A stretch of 64,000 nucleotides of DNA from an uncultured Planktomarina sp. (GTDB lineage Bacteria > Pseudomonadota > Alphaproteobacteria > Rhodobacterales > Rhodobacteraceae): assembly GCA_905181815.1 (NCBI GenBank), contig CAJIZA010000001.1:868001-932000 (forward strand), read 5' to 3'. Shown in pieces: positions 29,890 through 38,269 of this stretch (its first letter is position 1; the number at the start of each line of letters is the position of its first letter). The translations under genes and the position numbers were made by a program. The notes under the pieces were generated by a model. The model was not told the DNA's origin. It did not search any database and saw only the letters and a list, made by a program, of their open reading frames with translations.

Positions 29890-30806
29890 GTTTTGATCTT
29901 ATAGGAATCAATGCGGCCATAACCGCCCATGGCGCAGTGACCCGTATTGTGATTGCTGACATAAAAGGCTCTTCGCCGCGTGAAATCGGCGCATCGATGT
30001 TGCTTTGGCCAGGAGGACAAAGCGGCAGCATTGGCGGCGGTGCTTTGGAGTATCAAGCCTCGCAAGCGCCACAACCCGGCCTGCGGCGCTATCCACTGGG
30101 GCCAGAGCTGGGGCAATGTTGTGGTGGCCATGTGACGCTGGTTACGGAGCACTTCACCAGGCCCATTAACATAACCGATGTCTTCATCCGCCGCATAGAA
30201 GGCGACATGGCGATGCCTCTGCCCATTGCACACTTGCAAAAGGCTCGGCGTAACGGCTCAGCGGACCCCGCGGCGCTGATCTGTACCGCAGGCTGGCTTG
30301 CAGAAACCCCAACACCGGCCGCGCAACCACTGTGGATCTGGGGAGCGGGGCATGTGGGCCGGGCGGTCGTGCATATAGCCTCCCAGATGCCAGATTTTGA
30401 GCTGACTTGGATTGATACGAGTCCAGACCGCTTTCCCGAAACCCCGCCCGAGGCAGTGACGCTTGTCCCTGCCGAAAACCCAGCGCCGCTGATGGCCCAT
30501 GCGCCGCGTCACGCGCAGCATTTGATATTCACCTATGCCCATAGTCTGGACCTCGCGCTGTGCCACGCCGCTCTACTGCGCGGATTCGATTTTTGTGGTT
30601 TGATTGGATCGGCCAGTAAATGGGCGCGGTTTCAGCGGCGATTGATGGCCTTAGGACATGCGCCAACAGTAATTTCAAAAATAACTTGCCCAATTGGCGA
30701 TCCAAACCTCGGAAAACAGCCAATTTCTATTGCGATTGGAGTCACCCAAGCCCTATTGTCACACAACATGAACGCCAAAATGCGATACGGGAATGCTCTT
30801 TCATGA
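29886..30806 (+). CDS. xdhC: Xanthine dehydrogenase accessory protein (molybdenum cofactor insertion)
   Basis: XdhC binds molybdenum cofactor, helps its sulfuration and delivers it to XdhB. The 306-residue protein has the N-terminal XdhC/CoxI domain (VIADIKGSSPREIGASM, GSIGGGALEYQA, GQCCGG) and a C-terminal Rossmann-like domain (WIWGAGHVGRAVVHIA, GLIGSASKWARF). The ATG at 29886 and the stop at 30806 both overlap neighbours by 4 bp. This ties cofactor insertion to expression of the enzyme and transporter. Confidence 0.92.
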   Translation: MSFDLIGINAAITAHGAVTRIVIADIKGSSPREIGASMLLWPGGQSGSIGGGALEYQASQAPQPGLRRYPLGPELGQCCGGHVTLVTEHFTRPINITDVFIRRIEGDMAMPLPIAHLQKARRNGSADPAALICTAGWLAETPTPAAQPLWIWGAGHVGRAVVHIASQMPDFELTWIDTSPDRFPETPPEAVTLVPAENPAPLMAHAPRHAQHLIFTYAHSLDLALCHAALLRGFDFCGLIGSASKWARFQRRLMALGHAPTVISKITCPIGDPNLGKQPISIAIGVTQALLSHNMNAKMRYGNALS

Positions 30807-32308
30807 GTAAGACACTTTTAAACCTACACGGGCTGACAAAGGCTTATCCCGGCGTCATTGCCAATCAGGATGTGGGGTTTGGCATCGGCACGGGAGAAAT
30901 TCACGCGCTCTTGGGCGAGAATGGCGCTGGTAAATCAACCTTGGTCAAGATGATCTACGGGTTGGTGCGACCCGATTCCGGACAAATGCAACTTTTTGAT
31001 GCGCCCTATGCCCCCGAAGAGCCCCGTGCGGCGCGGGCCGCCGGCGTGGCGATGGTGTTTCAGCATTTCAGCCTCTTTGAGGCTTTGAACGTGGCGGAAA
31101 ATATCGCCCTCGGCATGGAAAACCCGCCAAAGTCCAGCGCCCTCTCGGTACGGATTACGGAAGTCTCTGAGGCCTATGGCCTGCCGCTGGATCCGGAGCG
31201 GTTGGTGGGGGATCTCTCTGCGGGGGAACGCCAAAGGGTCGAGATCGTCCGCTGCCTTTTGCAAGACCCCAAACTGCTCATCATGGATGAACCCACCAGC
31301 GTTTTGACCCCGCAAGAGGTACAAACCCTCTTTGCCACGCTGCGCAAGCTCAAGTCAGAAGGCACCTCCATTCTCTACATTTCCCATAAACTCGAGGAAA
31401 TTCGCGATCTATGTGAAACCGCAACCATTTTGCGCGCAGGGCGCAAGATCGCCACATGCGATCCGCGGAAAAAATCCGCACGCGCGTTGGCAGAGATGAT
31501 GGTCGGCGGCACGCTCAACTCGGCAAAACCGCAACACGGCGCGCTCGGCGATGTGGTGCTCGACGTGGCAGATCTTTCACTTGCACCGCAAACAACCTTT
31601 GGCACAAGTTTGAAAAATATTTCTTTTTCCCTTCGCAAGGGTGAAGTCTTAGGGATCGGCGGCGTTGCGGGCAATGGCCAAGACGAGCTGGTTGCTTGCC
31701 TGTCTGGTGAAGTGCTCCGCCCGCAAGACCGGATTAAACTCAACACGATGGGTATTGGGCATTTGGCCCCAAATGCACGGCGCGCCTTGGGACTTTTGGC
31801 CGCCCCAGAGGAGCGTTTGGGCCATGCGGCCGCGCCCGATATGAGCCTGACGGAAAATGCCATGCTCACGGGGATGGTGCGCAAAGAGCTGAGCCGTTCA
31901 GGCTTTCTGGACTGGCCGCGCGCCCGCGCTTTTGCCCAGGAGGTGATTGAAACCTTCGATGTGCGCACGCCCGATGCACAGTCTGCCGCACGGTCCCTGT
32001 CCGGCGGCAATTTGCAGAAATTCGTCATCGGACGCGAGGTTCTGCAAAATCCTTCAGTCTTGATCGTCAACCAACCCACTTGGGGCGTCGATGCAGCCGC
32101 GGCGGCGGCAATTCGCCAAGCCTTGCTAGACCTGGCAAGCCAAGGCGCAGGGGTCATCATCATCAGCCAGGATTTGGATGAGCTTATAGAAATTTCCACC
32201 AATTTCGCCGCACTCAATGCCGGCTGCCTGTCAGCCGCCCGCCCAATGTCGGGCCTAAGTTTGGATGAAATTGGCCTCTTGCTGGGAGGCGCCAATGCTG
32301 CGGCTTGA
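30803..32308 (+). CDS. ABC transporter ATP-binding protein, purine/nucleoside (BMP-type) importer
   Basis: A 501-residue double ATPase of the sugar/nucleoside type. The first domain has Walker A GENGAGKST, signature LSAGERQRVEI and Walker B LLIMDEPTSVLTP. The second keeps LSGGNLQKFVIGREV, but its Walker A is degenerate (GVAGNGQDEL), as is usual for the class. I chose the ATG at 30803, which overlaps the xdhC stop (ATGA); longer frames are read-through into xdhC. Coupling to xdhABC argues for xanthine, hypoxanthine or a related purine as substrate. Confidence 0.92.
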   Translation: MSKTLLNLHGLTKAYPGVIANQDVGFGIGTGEIHALLGENGAGKSTLVKMIYGLVRPDSGQMQLFDAPYAPEEPRAARAAGVAMVFQHFSLFEALNVAENIALGMENPPKSSALSVRITEVSEAYGLPLDPERLVGDLSAGERQRVEIVRCLLQDPKLLIMDEPTSVLTPQEVQTLFATLRKLKSEGTSILYISHKLEEIRDLCETATILRAGRKIATCDPRKKSARALAEMMVGGTLNSAKPQHGALGDVVLDVADLSLAPQTTFGTSLKNISFSLRKGEVLGIGGVAGNGQDELVACLSGEVLRPQDRIKLNTMGIGHLAPNARRALGLLAAPEERLGHAAAPDMSLTENAMLTGMVRKELSRSGFLDWPRARAFAQEVIETFDVRTPDAQSAARSLSGGNLQKFVIGREVLQNPSVLIVNQPTWGVDAAAAAAIRQALLDLASQGAGVIIISQDLDELIEISTNFAALNAGCLSAARPMSGLSLDEIGLLLGGANAAA

Positions 32309-33380
32309 AAAACGCCCGAACCCCTCAAAGACTTGGGCTTATATGGCTCCGGCTCTGGCCGTTTTTGCCACGATGATCGGCGGCGGCATCATGTTTGCCG
32401 CTTTGGGAAAGGATCCCTTTGAAGCCATCCGCACAATTTTCTATGATCCACTGTTCTCCGAATTTGCATGGTATTATCGCCCGCAGCTTTTGGTCAAAGG
32501 CGCGCCTTTGATTTTGATCGCCATCGGTCTGTCGATGGGGTTCCGCGCTGGCATTTGGAACATTGGCGCCGAGGGACAATATATCATCGGTGCGATTTGT
32601 GGCGCAGGCGTGGCGCTAGCTGTCTACCCGGCGCAAAGTGCTTTCATTTTTCCCACCATGATCTTTTTTGGCGCATTGGGCGGCTTTGTCTGGGCTATAA
32701 TTCCTGCGATTTTGAAAACAAGGTTTGGCACCAACGAAATCTTAGTGAGCCTCATGCTGGTCTATGTCGCAGAACAGCTGCTGGCGTCTATGTCGCTGGG
32801 TTTGTTGAAAAACCCTGAAGGATTTGGCTTTCCCGGGTCTCGTAATTTGCAGCAATACGCCAGCGCGCACAATGCAGAGCTTTGGACAGGCACCGGCATT
32901 CACATGGGCGTTATGTTTGCCTTCATCGCCGTGATTTTTGCCTATGTCTTACTGGCGCGGCATCAAATGGGCTTTCACATTCGTTTGACCGGGGAAAGCC
33001 CCAAGGCGGCTAAATTTGCCGGGGTCAATCCAAAGCGGCTTGTGGTTTATTGCCTTGGATTTAGTGGCGCTTTGGCGGGGCTGGCCGGCATGTTTGAAGT
33101 CTCCGGACCCAGCGGACAAATCAGTATTGATTTCAATGTCGGCTACGGGTTCACGGCCATCATTGTGGCATTTTTGGGCCGGCTCCATCCGATCGGCATC
33201 CTCTTGGCCGGACTGCTCATGGCACTGACCTATATTGGTGGTGAGATTGCGCAATCCAGTCTCGGCCTGCCCTCTGCGGCGATCCAGGCCTTTCAAGGTA
33301 TGTTGCTGTTCTTCCTTCTTGCACTCGACATGCTGACAAATTTCAAAATAAGATTCACAAGCGTGGGGAGCCCCGCATGA
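32295..33380 (+). CDS. ABC transporter permease, purine/nucleoside importer (1)
   Basis: An inner-membrane permease of 361 residues with about ten hydrophobic segments. The conserved coupling element GFRAGIWNIGAEGQY is typical of the permeases working with BMP-type binding proteins. The ATG at 32295 has GGGAGG upstream and lies 14 bp inside the end of the ATPase gene. It pairs with the next permease. Confidence 0.9.
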   Translation: MLRLEKRPNPSKTWAYMAPALAVFATMIGGGIMFAALGKDPFEAIRTIFYDPLFSEFAWYYRPQLLVKGAPLILIAIGLSMGFRAGIWNIGAEGQYIIGAICGAGVALAVYPAQSAFIFPTMIFFGALGGFVWAIIPAILKTRFGTNEILVSLMLVYVAEQLLASMSLGLLKNPEGFGFPGSRNLQQYASAHNAELWTGTGIHMGVMFAFIAVIFAYVLLARHQMGFHIRLTGESPKAAKFAGVNPKRLVVYCLGFSGALAGLAGMFEVSGPSGQISIDFNVGYGFTAIIVAFLGRLHPIGILLAGLLMALTYIGGEIAQSSLGLPSAAIQAFQGMLLFFLLALDMLTNFKIRFTSVGSPA

Positions 33381-33429
33381 AGACCTGCAGACGTCAGCCA
33401 GACTTGAATTCAAACGGGACGTATACGTG

Positions 33430-34362
33430 ATGGATTTAAGCGCTATCAGCCCAACTCTTTTGGTCGCATCACTCATGGTGGCCGCAACACCTATTTTATT
33501 AGCGGCCATTGGGGAGTTAGTAGTCGAAAAATCTGGAGTTTTGAACCTTGGGGTTGAAGGCATGATGATCATCGGTGCCATTGCCGGTTTCTCCGCAGCC
33601 GTGAGCACAGGCTCGCCCATCATCGGCTTTATTTGCGCAGCGCTTGGCGGGGCGGCCCTCTCCTTAGTATTTGCACTTTTGACGCAATTTTTTCTGTCGA
33701 ACCAAGTTGCCACGGGTCTGGCGCTGACTCTCTTTGGCCTCGGGCTTTCGGCGCTGATGGGGCAAAGCTATATTGGGATTAAGCCCCCGTCGAGCGTGAA
33801 GTTGGATCTGCCTGTCATTAGCGACATCCCCATCCTCGGCCCGATTTTGTTTTCTCATGACATCACAGTTTACGTCGCTTTGGCCTTGGTTACTGGAGTC
33901 TGGTGGTTTTTGAAATATACTCGTGGGGGTTTGATCCTACGTGCTGTGGGAGAAAGCCATGATGCGGCCCATGCTCTGGGCTATAAGGTCGTCAAAGTCC
34001 GCATATTGGCAATTATGTTTGGCGGCGCATGTGCCGGACTAGGGGGTGCATCGCTCTCGCTGGTGCGCGTGCCACAATGGACGGAAGGTATGACCGCTGG
34101 CGCGGGCTGGATCGCCCTGGCCATTGTCGTGTTTGCGAGCTGGAAACCGGCCCGTGCGCTTCTGGGTGCCTATCTTTTTGGTGGTGTCGCCGTTTTGCAG
34201 TTGAACCTTCAAGCTGCCGGTATATCAGTTTCAGTTGAGTATTTGTCGATGTCACCTTACGTGATGACCATAGTTGTCCTCGTAATTATGTCTGCTAATC
34301 GATCAAGATCGGCATTGAATGCACCGGCAGCACTTGGCCGTGTATTTCATGCCTCACGCTGA
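33430..34362 (+). CDS. ABC transporter permease, purine/nucleoside importer (2)
   Basis: The second permease of the same importer, 310 residues, with about eight to nine membrane segments. The motif EKSGVLNLGVEGMMIIGA is the counterpart of the GAEG element in permease 1. A GTG at 33427 is directly before the chosen ATG at 33430. The gap of about 50 bp after permease 1 is the widest in this operon. No binding protein follows on this strand; the nearest is the opposing BMP gene at 34498. Confidence 0.9.
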   Translation: MDLSAISPTLLVASLMVAATPILLAAIGELVVEKSGVLNLGVEGMMIIGAIAGFSAAVSTGSPIIGFICAALGGAALSLVFALLTQFFLSNQVATGLALTLFGLGLSALMGQSYIGIKPPSSVKLDLPVISDIPILGPILFSHDITVYVALALVTGVWWFLKYTRGGLILRAVGESHDAAHALGYKVVKVRILAIMFGGACAGLGGASLSLVRVPQWTEGMTAGAGWIALAIVVFASWKPARALLGAYLFGGVAVLQLNLQAAGISVSVEYLSMSPYVMTIVVLVIMSANRSRSALNAPAALGRVFHASR

Positions 34363-34433
34363 CTGCTCGCATTCTACTGGCAATGATACCGCGCGTTGGG
34401 TTGACGACACATTGAACACATATGTTTCAACAA

Positions 34434-34464
34434 ATGTGAGGCCGGCAGTTAGCCGGCCTCACAT
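34434..34464. terminator. Bidirectional terminator between convergent operons
   Basis: A perfect 13-base inverted repeat: ATGTGAGGCCGGC (34434-34446) and GCCGGCCTCACAT (34452-34464), with a 5-base loop. It lies between the end of the xdh/ABC operon (34362) and the end of the opposing BMP gene (34498). The T tracts on both sides are short, so termination may be partial. Confidence 0.75.
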
Positions 34465-34497
34465 ATCTGATTTATAAAGCCGTTTACACGGACAACC

Positions 34498-35580
34498 TTA
34501 GGTAGGTGGCGATGCCGTTATACCTTCAACATAGAAGTCCATAGTATCTAGTTGCATACGTGTCGCTACTTCACCTTCCGCAAGAAACGCTGTTCCGTCT
34601 TGCTTGTTGATCGGGCCGGTAAATCCAAACAATTCACCTGCACTAATAGCATCTTTAACACGCTGTGCTTCAGCTTCCACCTCTGCAGGCATGTTAGCGA
34701 ATGGCGCCATGCCTACTGCGCCTGTGTTCATGTGGCCAAAGTAATCGCCTGTGGTCCAAGTACCATCAAGCACCTGGCCAACTTTGTCGATGTAGTATGG
34801 ACCCCAGTTATCTATCGTAGCTGTCAACTGTGCCTTAGGCGCAAACTTCATTTGATCTGATGCTTGTCCAAAGCCCACTACCCCAGCTTCTTGAGCCGCT
34901 GTGAGTGGTGCGGGTGAGTCAGTATGCTGAGCAACCACGTCACACCCCTGTTGGATCATTACGTTTGCAGCATCACCTTCCAAGCCCGGATTATACCAAG
35001 TGTAAACCCAGGTAATAGAAAGTTCTACATCAGGGTTCATTTTTTTTGCACCCAAATAGTATGTGTTAATTTCACGCATGACTTCTGGAATTGGAAATGA
35101 TGCAACGTAGCAAATTTTATTTGTTTTTGTCATCATACCAGCAATAACACCTTGAACGTGTCGTGCTTGATATAATTTCAAACCATAATTTGCAGCGTTA
35201 TCTGCCTGCTTGTAACCAGTTGCATGCTCAAATTTTACATTTGGAAACTTTTTGGCCACATTCAACACAGCATCCATATAACCAAACGATGTTGCGAAAA
35301 TAATGTCTGCGCCATTCAGAGCCATCTGCGTCATTACTCGCTCTGAATCTGGGCCTTCTGGCACACTCTCCACGTACACAGTTTCAACTCTATCACCGTA
35401 TTCCGCCTCTACTTGCTGACGACCAATATCGTGACGATATGTCCACCCATGATCACCTGTTGGGCCTACATAAATAAATCCAACTTTTACTTTATCTTTG
35501 GGTTCATCAGCATAGGACGGCACAACGAATCCAGCTGCCAATACAACTGCTGACATAAATACTCTTAGTAGTTTCACCAT
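34498..35580 (-). CDS. BMP-family ABC transporter substrate-binding protein (purine/nucleoside type)
   Basis: A periplasmic binding protein of 360 residues. Residues 1-24 form a signal peptide ending SYA before DEPKDKVKVGFIYVGP. The mature part has the BMP/PnrA pattern (GDHGWTYRHDIGR, ADIIFATSFGYMDAVL, QQGCDVVAQHTDSPA). Family members bind purine nucleosides, and some bind free bases. It points against the neighbouring ABC operon, which has an ATPase and two permeases but no binding protein. It is in the AT-rich block with the ndm-like genes. It could serve that transporter, possibly with a methylated-purine ligand; the ligand is inference. Three TTGATCA-like repeats lie upstream of its start. 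Confidence 0.88.
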   Translation of the reverse strand: MVKLLRVFMSAVVLAAGFVVPSYADEPKDKVKVGFIYVGPTGDHGWTYRHDIGRQQVEAEYGDRVETVYVESVPEGPDSERVMTQMALNGADIIFATSFGYMDAVLNVAKKFPNVKFEHATGYKQADNAANYGLKLYQARHVQGVIAGMMTKTNKICYVASFPIPEVMREINTYYLGAKKMNPDVELSITWVYTWYNPGLEGDAANVMIQQGCDVVAQHTDSPAPLTAAQEAGVVGFGQASDQMKFAPKAQLTATIDNWGPYYIDKVGQVLDGTWTTGDYFGHMNTGAVGMAPFANMPAEVEAEAQRVKDAISAGELFGFTGPINKQDGTAFLAEGEVATRMQLDTMDFYVEGITASPPT

Positions 35581-35628
35581 ATATCCTTTCTAGTTTCTTA
35601 AGTGCGAATAAAACGTAAGATCTACTAA

Positions 35629-35664
35629 TTGATCACTCGAACTTGATCAAACACACTTGATTAA
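35629..35664. repeat. Three phased TTGATCA-type direct repeats (operator candidate)
   Basis: TTGATCAC at 35629, TTGATCAA at 35643 and TTGATTAA at 35657 follow each other at exactly 14-base spacing. The second and third units are embedded in a longer repeat, ACTTGAT(C/T)AA. They lie about 50-85 bp upstream of the BMP start, where a regulator could act. No regulator gene is adjacent. Confidence 0.6.
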
Positions 35665-35867
35665 TGCTTGTGAATGCTAATGCATGAGGGGCGGTTGGTC
35701 CATCAGTATTGCGTCAGCGATTAAATCTGTTTCGATTAGTACCTGATTAGGCCTGACTGCTTGATACTTGACCGAACGAGCCAACATATTCCGTTCGCCT
35801 TAACAATTGGAACAATTATTTATTTCGGCACCAATTTTCAGAGGTTTATCCCAAAGTTTAAAACATC

Positions 35868-35883
35868 CGCTAGGCGCCTAGCG
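35868..35883 (-). terminator. 16-bp palindrome, possible terminator of the ndm-like operon
   Basis: CGCTAGGCGCCTAGCG is a perfect palindrome that can fold as a 6-bp stem with a GCGC loop. It lies 22 bp beyond the GST-like gene stop. Reading the minus strand, GATGTTTTAAA follows. This fits a weak terminator, but a protein-binding palindrome is equally possible. Confidence 0.4.
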
Positions 35884-35905
35884 ATGGTCTGTAAATATCA
35901 GAGCG

Positions 35906-36535
35906 TTATGCAGCTTTGCTGGTAGGGAATATCCCCGGCATAGTTATGAAACCATCGATCCGCTTTACACGATCGCACCAACGTCGAATCGCTGGGAAAT
36001 CCATCCTAGAAATTCCACCTTCTTCCGAAAGGGCAACATAAGGGAAACAACTTATGTCAGCAATGGTTGGAAACGGCGTTTCAACGAGCCAATCGTCTCC
36101 ACGTTTTTCGGAAAACCATAGATGCTCATCTAGAATTCGAAACAATCGGTGTGCGCCAGCACGCGCGGTGTCAATATCCAAATCATAAAAAAATGTGTCA
36201 TGCAGGCGAGCAGCCGATGCCGTGGCAGTTATTTCATCTGCTACTCGCATCCAATTGTCGATGCTCAAGCGCTGTTTTTTAGGATACCAAAACCCAGATT
36301 TGTCGTAATTTTCAGCGATATAAGACAAAATGACATCTGACCCGCAAAAAATTGCATCTGAATCTTCAAAAATTGGTAATTGCCCAAGTGGATTAAGCGA
36401 CAGCAGAGCTTTCGACTTATGTTCACGTCCAGGGTAGAAGTCTACCGGCTTGGTATCAAAATTTAAACCCAAAATACTTAGAAACAGCCGGACTTTATAA
36501 CAATTTCCAGACAGTTCGTAGTCATATAATTTCAT
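35906..36535 (-). CDS. ndmE: Glutathione S-transferase-like protein, NdmE-like subunit
   Basis: A 209-residue protein with a thioredoxin-like GST N-domain (KLYDYELSGNCYKVRLFLSIL, NPLGQLPIFEDSDAIF) and an all-helical C-domain. It starts 11 bp after the stop of the Rieske-ferredoxin reductase gene and is the last gene of that operon. In P. putida CBB5 the methylxanthine N7-demethylase needs a GST-like protein, NdmE, as a structural partner of NdmC and NdmD. The same trio is seen here, which is the basis of the name. On its own the sequence would only be called a GST-family protein, so the symbol rests on context. Confidence 0.72.
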   Translation of the reverse strand: MKLYDYELSGNCYKVRLFLSILGLNFDTKPVDFYPGREHKSKALLSLNPLGQLPIFEDSDAIFCGSDVILSYIAENYDKSGFWYPKKQRLSIDNWMRVADEITATASAARLHDTFFYDLDIDTARAGAHRLFRILDEHLWFSEKRGDDWLVETPFPTIADISCFPYVALSEEGGISRMDFPAIRRWCDRVKRIDGFITMPGIFPTSKAA

Positions 36536-36546
36536 TTACTGGTTCC

Positions 36547-38256
36547 CTATATATCCAAAACAAGTTGGTTTGATTTTGACCTTGAAACACAAGTAATGAT
36601 CTTTTGGTTCGACGCCTTCTCTTTTGTCGAAAGATATACATCCTGATGATCAGGCTCACCCCCGATCACAGTCATCAAACATGTGCCGCAAGCACCTTGT
36701 TCACAGGAACTTGGGACTTCAATTCCATTTTCTCTTAAAATCTGCAGAATTGTCTTGCCTGCCGGCACTTGTAGGGTCAACGCTGACCGGGATAGCGCTA
36801 TTTCAAAGGTCGTCTTATCGTCAATTTCTTTCGAATTTTTAAAATACTCAAAGTGAACCGCTTCGTCTGGCCATCCACACTTCTTTGCAGCTTCACGAGC
36901 CGCCTCCAACATTACACCAGGACCACATATATAGACATGTTGAGCCGCAACATAATTAGCAAGAACACCAGAAATTACATTGCGTGTTGCTCGCGGCGAG
37001 AGGCCCATGTAAATTTTTGTAAGAGCATCCAAGTCCTGCAAGATCTCCGGAAACGCCAAATCAGCTTTGGTTTGGACAAAGATATGCAGCTCGAATGGTA
37101 GTTCCTGAGCTTTAAGCGCTTGAGCCATAGAGAGTAAAGGCGTGATACCTATACCGCCTGAAATTAGAATCGTTTTCACCGCATCACGGCGAAGTGGAAA
37201 GTTGTTATGTGGCGCCGATATTGCAATGACATCGCCTTCTTGAACATCATCATGAAGGCATATTGATCCGCCACGAGATGCGACATCGCGTTTAACACCG
37301 ATAGTGTAGTGATCGGTTTGACCCGGTCCATTTGTTAGTGAATATTGCCGCAGCATACCGTTAGGTAGGCTGACGTCTATGTGTGCACCGGGTTGGAAGG
37401 TTGGAAATTGTTCGCTAAACGCCTCAAGCCGAAATGCCATAACTTGTTGAGCTGTAAGCCATTTTCTAGCAACCTTTGCACGCAACTCAACTTTTGGGCC
37501 AGCAGTATTAATGTTTGGCATTTGAGCGAGATCTTTAGCAACAGGCTTAAATTCCACCTCTATAGCTCGCGGAGGAGCGAGACCACTCACAGCCAGTTCT
37601 ATTTTGTCTCGTAGGGCTGTCATCATCGCATTGTGATGCCTCAGAGCAACGATGGGATCGATTGGTTGGGGTATCAACAAGCCACGTATGATTGTTTTCC
37701 CTGAATCAACAGGTTGGAAAAATAGTTGCAACTCGGACACCCCAGATTGAAGGGTCATAGATGTGTCGCTCTTATGCGTTACCATTCCATAAGGGTAATC
37801 GGTCGCAAATTTTTGTACTAAGTCAGATGGAGCGTTTATTTGAATTGCACGCAAAGTTAAGGGTACTGTATCCGTTAATGTAACAGGCGTCTCAAAACTT
37901 CGTTCAGGCGCCACAACTGACCAAACAAGCCCATACTTCTCAATGCATTGATAAGCATTGTTGCAAACGGTGCGAGCGGGTGCGTCAGCAGGATGGGCCG
38001 GAATATAGGTGCAGCCTGCGGTTCGATTCGCATATCGCCACCCATGATAAAGACAACGGAGTTCACTACCCTCGTTCAGACCTATGCTTAACCGTACACC
38101 ACGATGCAGGCACCTATTTTCCCAGACATTTACATGGCCGTCATCAGCGCGCCAGATGGCTAATTCATGCCCCCAAAGTTGACCCTGATAAACATGTCGT
38201 AATGGAAGGTCGCTGCTTGAGGCAACAGGATGCCATTGGCTAAGGTCAACTTTCAT
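36547..38256 (-). CDS. ndmD: Rieske/FNR/ferredoxin fusion reductase, NdmD-like
   Basis: A 569-residue electron-transfer protein. An N-terminal Rieske [2Fe-2S] domain has C49-L-H51 and C68-L-Y-H71. A middle region of about 130 residues lacks an iron site. A flavin domain has RQYSLTNGP at 303-311, followed by NAD-binding GGIGITPLLSM and YICGPG. A C-terminal plant-type [2Fe-2S] domain has Cys 518, 523, 526 and 556. Ordinary VanB/PDR reductases have no Rieske domain; this extra one is the known hallmark of NdmD, which lends its Rieske centre to N-demethylases. I chose the ATG at 38256, with GGAG upstream, over the in-frame start at 38289. It should reduce the neighbouring NdmC-like subunit using NADH. 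Confidence 0.82.
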   Translation of the reverse strand: MKVDLSQWHPVASSSDLPLRHVYQGQLWGHELAIWRADDGHVNVWENRCLHRGVRLSIGLNEGSELRCLYHGWRYANRTAGCTYIPAHPADAPARTVCNNAYQCIEKYGLVWSVVAPERSFETPVTLTDTVPLTLRAIQINAPSDLVQKFATDYPYGMVTHKSDTSMTLQSGVSELQLFFQPVDSGKTIIRGLLIPQPIDPIVALRHHNAMMTALRDKIELAVSGLAPPRAIEVEFKPVAKDLAQMPNINTAGPKVELRAKVARKWLTAQQVMAFRLEAFSEQFPTFQPGAHIDVSLPNGMLRQYSLTNGPGQTDHYTIGVKRDVASRGGSICLHDDVQEGDVIAISAPHNNFPLRRDAVKTILISGGIGITPLLSMAQALKAQELPFELHIFVQTKADLAFPEILQDLDALTKIYMGLSPRATRNVISGVLANYVAAQHVYICGPGVMLEAAREAAKKCGWPDEAVHFEYFKNSKEIDDKTTFEIALSRSALTLQVPAGKTILQILRENGIEVPSSCEQGACGTCLMTVIGGEPDHQDVYLSTKEKASNQKIITCVSRSKSNQLVLDI

Positions 38257-38269
38257 CTCGGACTCCAAG

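Larger units (their letters stand above)
35581..35905. other. Intergenic region upstream of the BMP gene
   Basis: About 325 bp of AT-rich sequence between the GST-like gene stop and the BMP gene start. It contains a triple direct repeat (35629-35664) and a 16-bp perfect palindrome (35868-35883), both listed separately. No ORF or RNA gene is recognisable. The BMP promoter should be here. Confidence 0.5.
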
